5,398 bases of DNA from contig SVNB01000103.1 in NCBI GenBank assembly GCA_015067125.1, forward strand, positions 1 to 5,398. Direction: 5' to 3'. This stretch comes from Oscillospiraceae bacterium (GTDB taxonomy: Bacteria > Bacillota > Clostridia > Oscillospirales > Ruminococcaceae). A model generated the notes under the pieces. It saw only the letters and a program-made list of their open reading frames with translations. It did no database searches and was not told the origin of the DNA. Shown here in pieces: positions 5,092 to 5,398 of the stretch; positions within the stretch are counted from its first letter, which is position 1; the number at the start of each line of letters is the position of its first letter. The translations under genes and the position numbers were made by a program.

Positions 5092-5398
5092 GGCTTTCTA
5101 TAAGTTTTAATTCTTCTTCGGTAAGTTCGCGGCACTGTCCTTCCAAAAGGTCATCGGGCAGAATAAACCCGCCCATGGAAAGGCGGTGAAGCTCCGTAAC
5201 TTCCGCTTTATAACAGCCAAACATTCTTTTTATCTGGTGATAGCGCCCTTCGGAAATGGTAACCTCGCAGGAGTATTCGCCGGTTATCAAAAGTTCGGCG
5301 GTTTTGCAGATGCCGTCGCTAAGCGTAATTCCGGCGGCAAAGCCGTTTTTCATTTCTTCCGTTACCGGAATATCAAGGGTAACGGCGTATTTTTTCGG
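5078..5398 (-). CDS. rsuA: 16S rRNA pseudouridine synthase, RsuA family (3' part)
   Basis: The last 106 codons are visible and the frame is open to the right edge; the first visible residues are PKKYAVTLD. The inner ATG at 5351-5353 lies mid-domain and is not the start. RsuA-type enzymes convert a uridine of 16S rRNA (U516 in E. coli) to pseudouridine in the small subunit. Typical family landmarks are KKYAVTLD (strand after the catalytic centre), SEGRYHQIKRMF (the conserved EGRYHQ(V/I)(R/K)RM motif), VTELHRLSMGGF and the C-terminal RELTEEELKLI. The N-terminal S4 domain and the catalytic Asp motif lie beyond the edge, so activity cannot be judged. The related RluB/E/F large-subunit enzymes share the EGRYHQ motif, so the 16S specificity is an inference from overall resemblance. 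It is the upstream partner of the glycosyltransferase in a four-base overlap. Confidence 0.88.
   Translation of the reverse strand, partial: PKKYAVTLDIPVTEEMKNGFAAGITLSDGICKTAELLITGEYSCEVTISEGRYHQIKRMFGCYKAEVTELHRLSMGGFILPDDLLEGQCRELTEEELKLIESRVKE

Noticed and set aside
5082..5135. Longer start for the glycosyltransferase (18 extra residues)
   Set aside because: The extension is basic and unlike the family N terminus. The ATG at 5081 overlaps the upstream stop as ATGA and directly begins the conserved first strand.

Overview
This is an ordinary, moderately AT-biased chromosomal window, probably from a Clostridia-like Firmicute. Supporting signs are strong Shine-Dalgarno sites (one is a full AGGAGGTGA), short AT-rich spacers, compact hairpin-plus-T-run terminators, a Gram-positive-style lipoprotein, and the protein families present. 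The placement is an inference; no rRNA or marker gene is available to test it. I found no tRNA, rRNA, CRISPR array, insertion sequence, phage gene or obvious new system.

Layout. Positions 1-1096 (+) hold the end of an aldo/keto reductase with a C-terminal two-cluster ferredoxin-like domain. One base later comes a small, unrecognised, single-pass membrane-anchored protein. A perfect 13-bp hairpin (1101-1132) closes this pair and lies between it and a convergent gene, the Na+/proline symporter putP (1165-2748, -). The 260-base AT-rich spacer 2749-3008 carries a good putP promoter, a partly duplicated sequence block overlapping that promoter, and the terminator of the next gene. A lipoprotein of beta-propeller-like character follows (3009-4052, -). 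It is transcribed alone and is visibly more AT-rich than its neighbours. After a 90-base gap containing another 13-bp terminator comes a two-gene minus-strand unit. Its upstream gene is the 3' end of an RsuA-type 16S rRNA pseudouridine synthase (5078-5398, cut by the right edge). This overlaps by four bases (ATGA) a GtrB/DPM1-like membrane glycosyltransferase (4143-5081).

Working together. The window holds four transcription units with no shared pathway that I can see: a redox enzyme plus membrane protein, proline uptake, a surface lipoprotein, and an rRNA-modification/lipid-linked sugar transfer pair. The two tightly packed pairs suggest translational coupling. The most interesting non-coding signal is the duplicated block just upstream of putP, a candidate operator or duplicated promoter segment. 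Three start sites were chosen on sequence grounds. The lipoprotein and the glycosyltransferase both start internally to the longest reading frame, and the aldo/keto reductase runs off the left edge.
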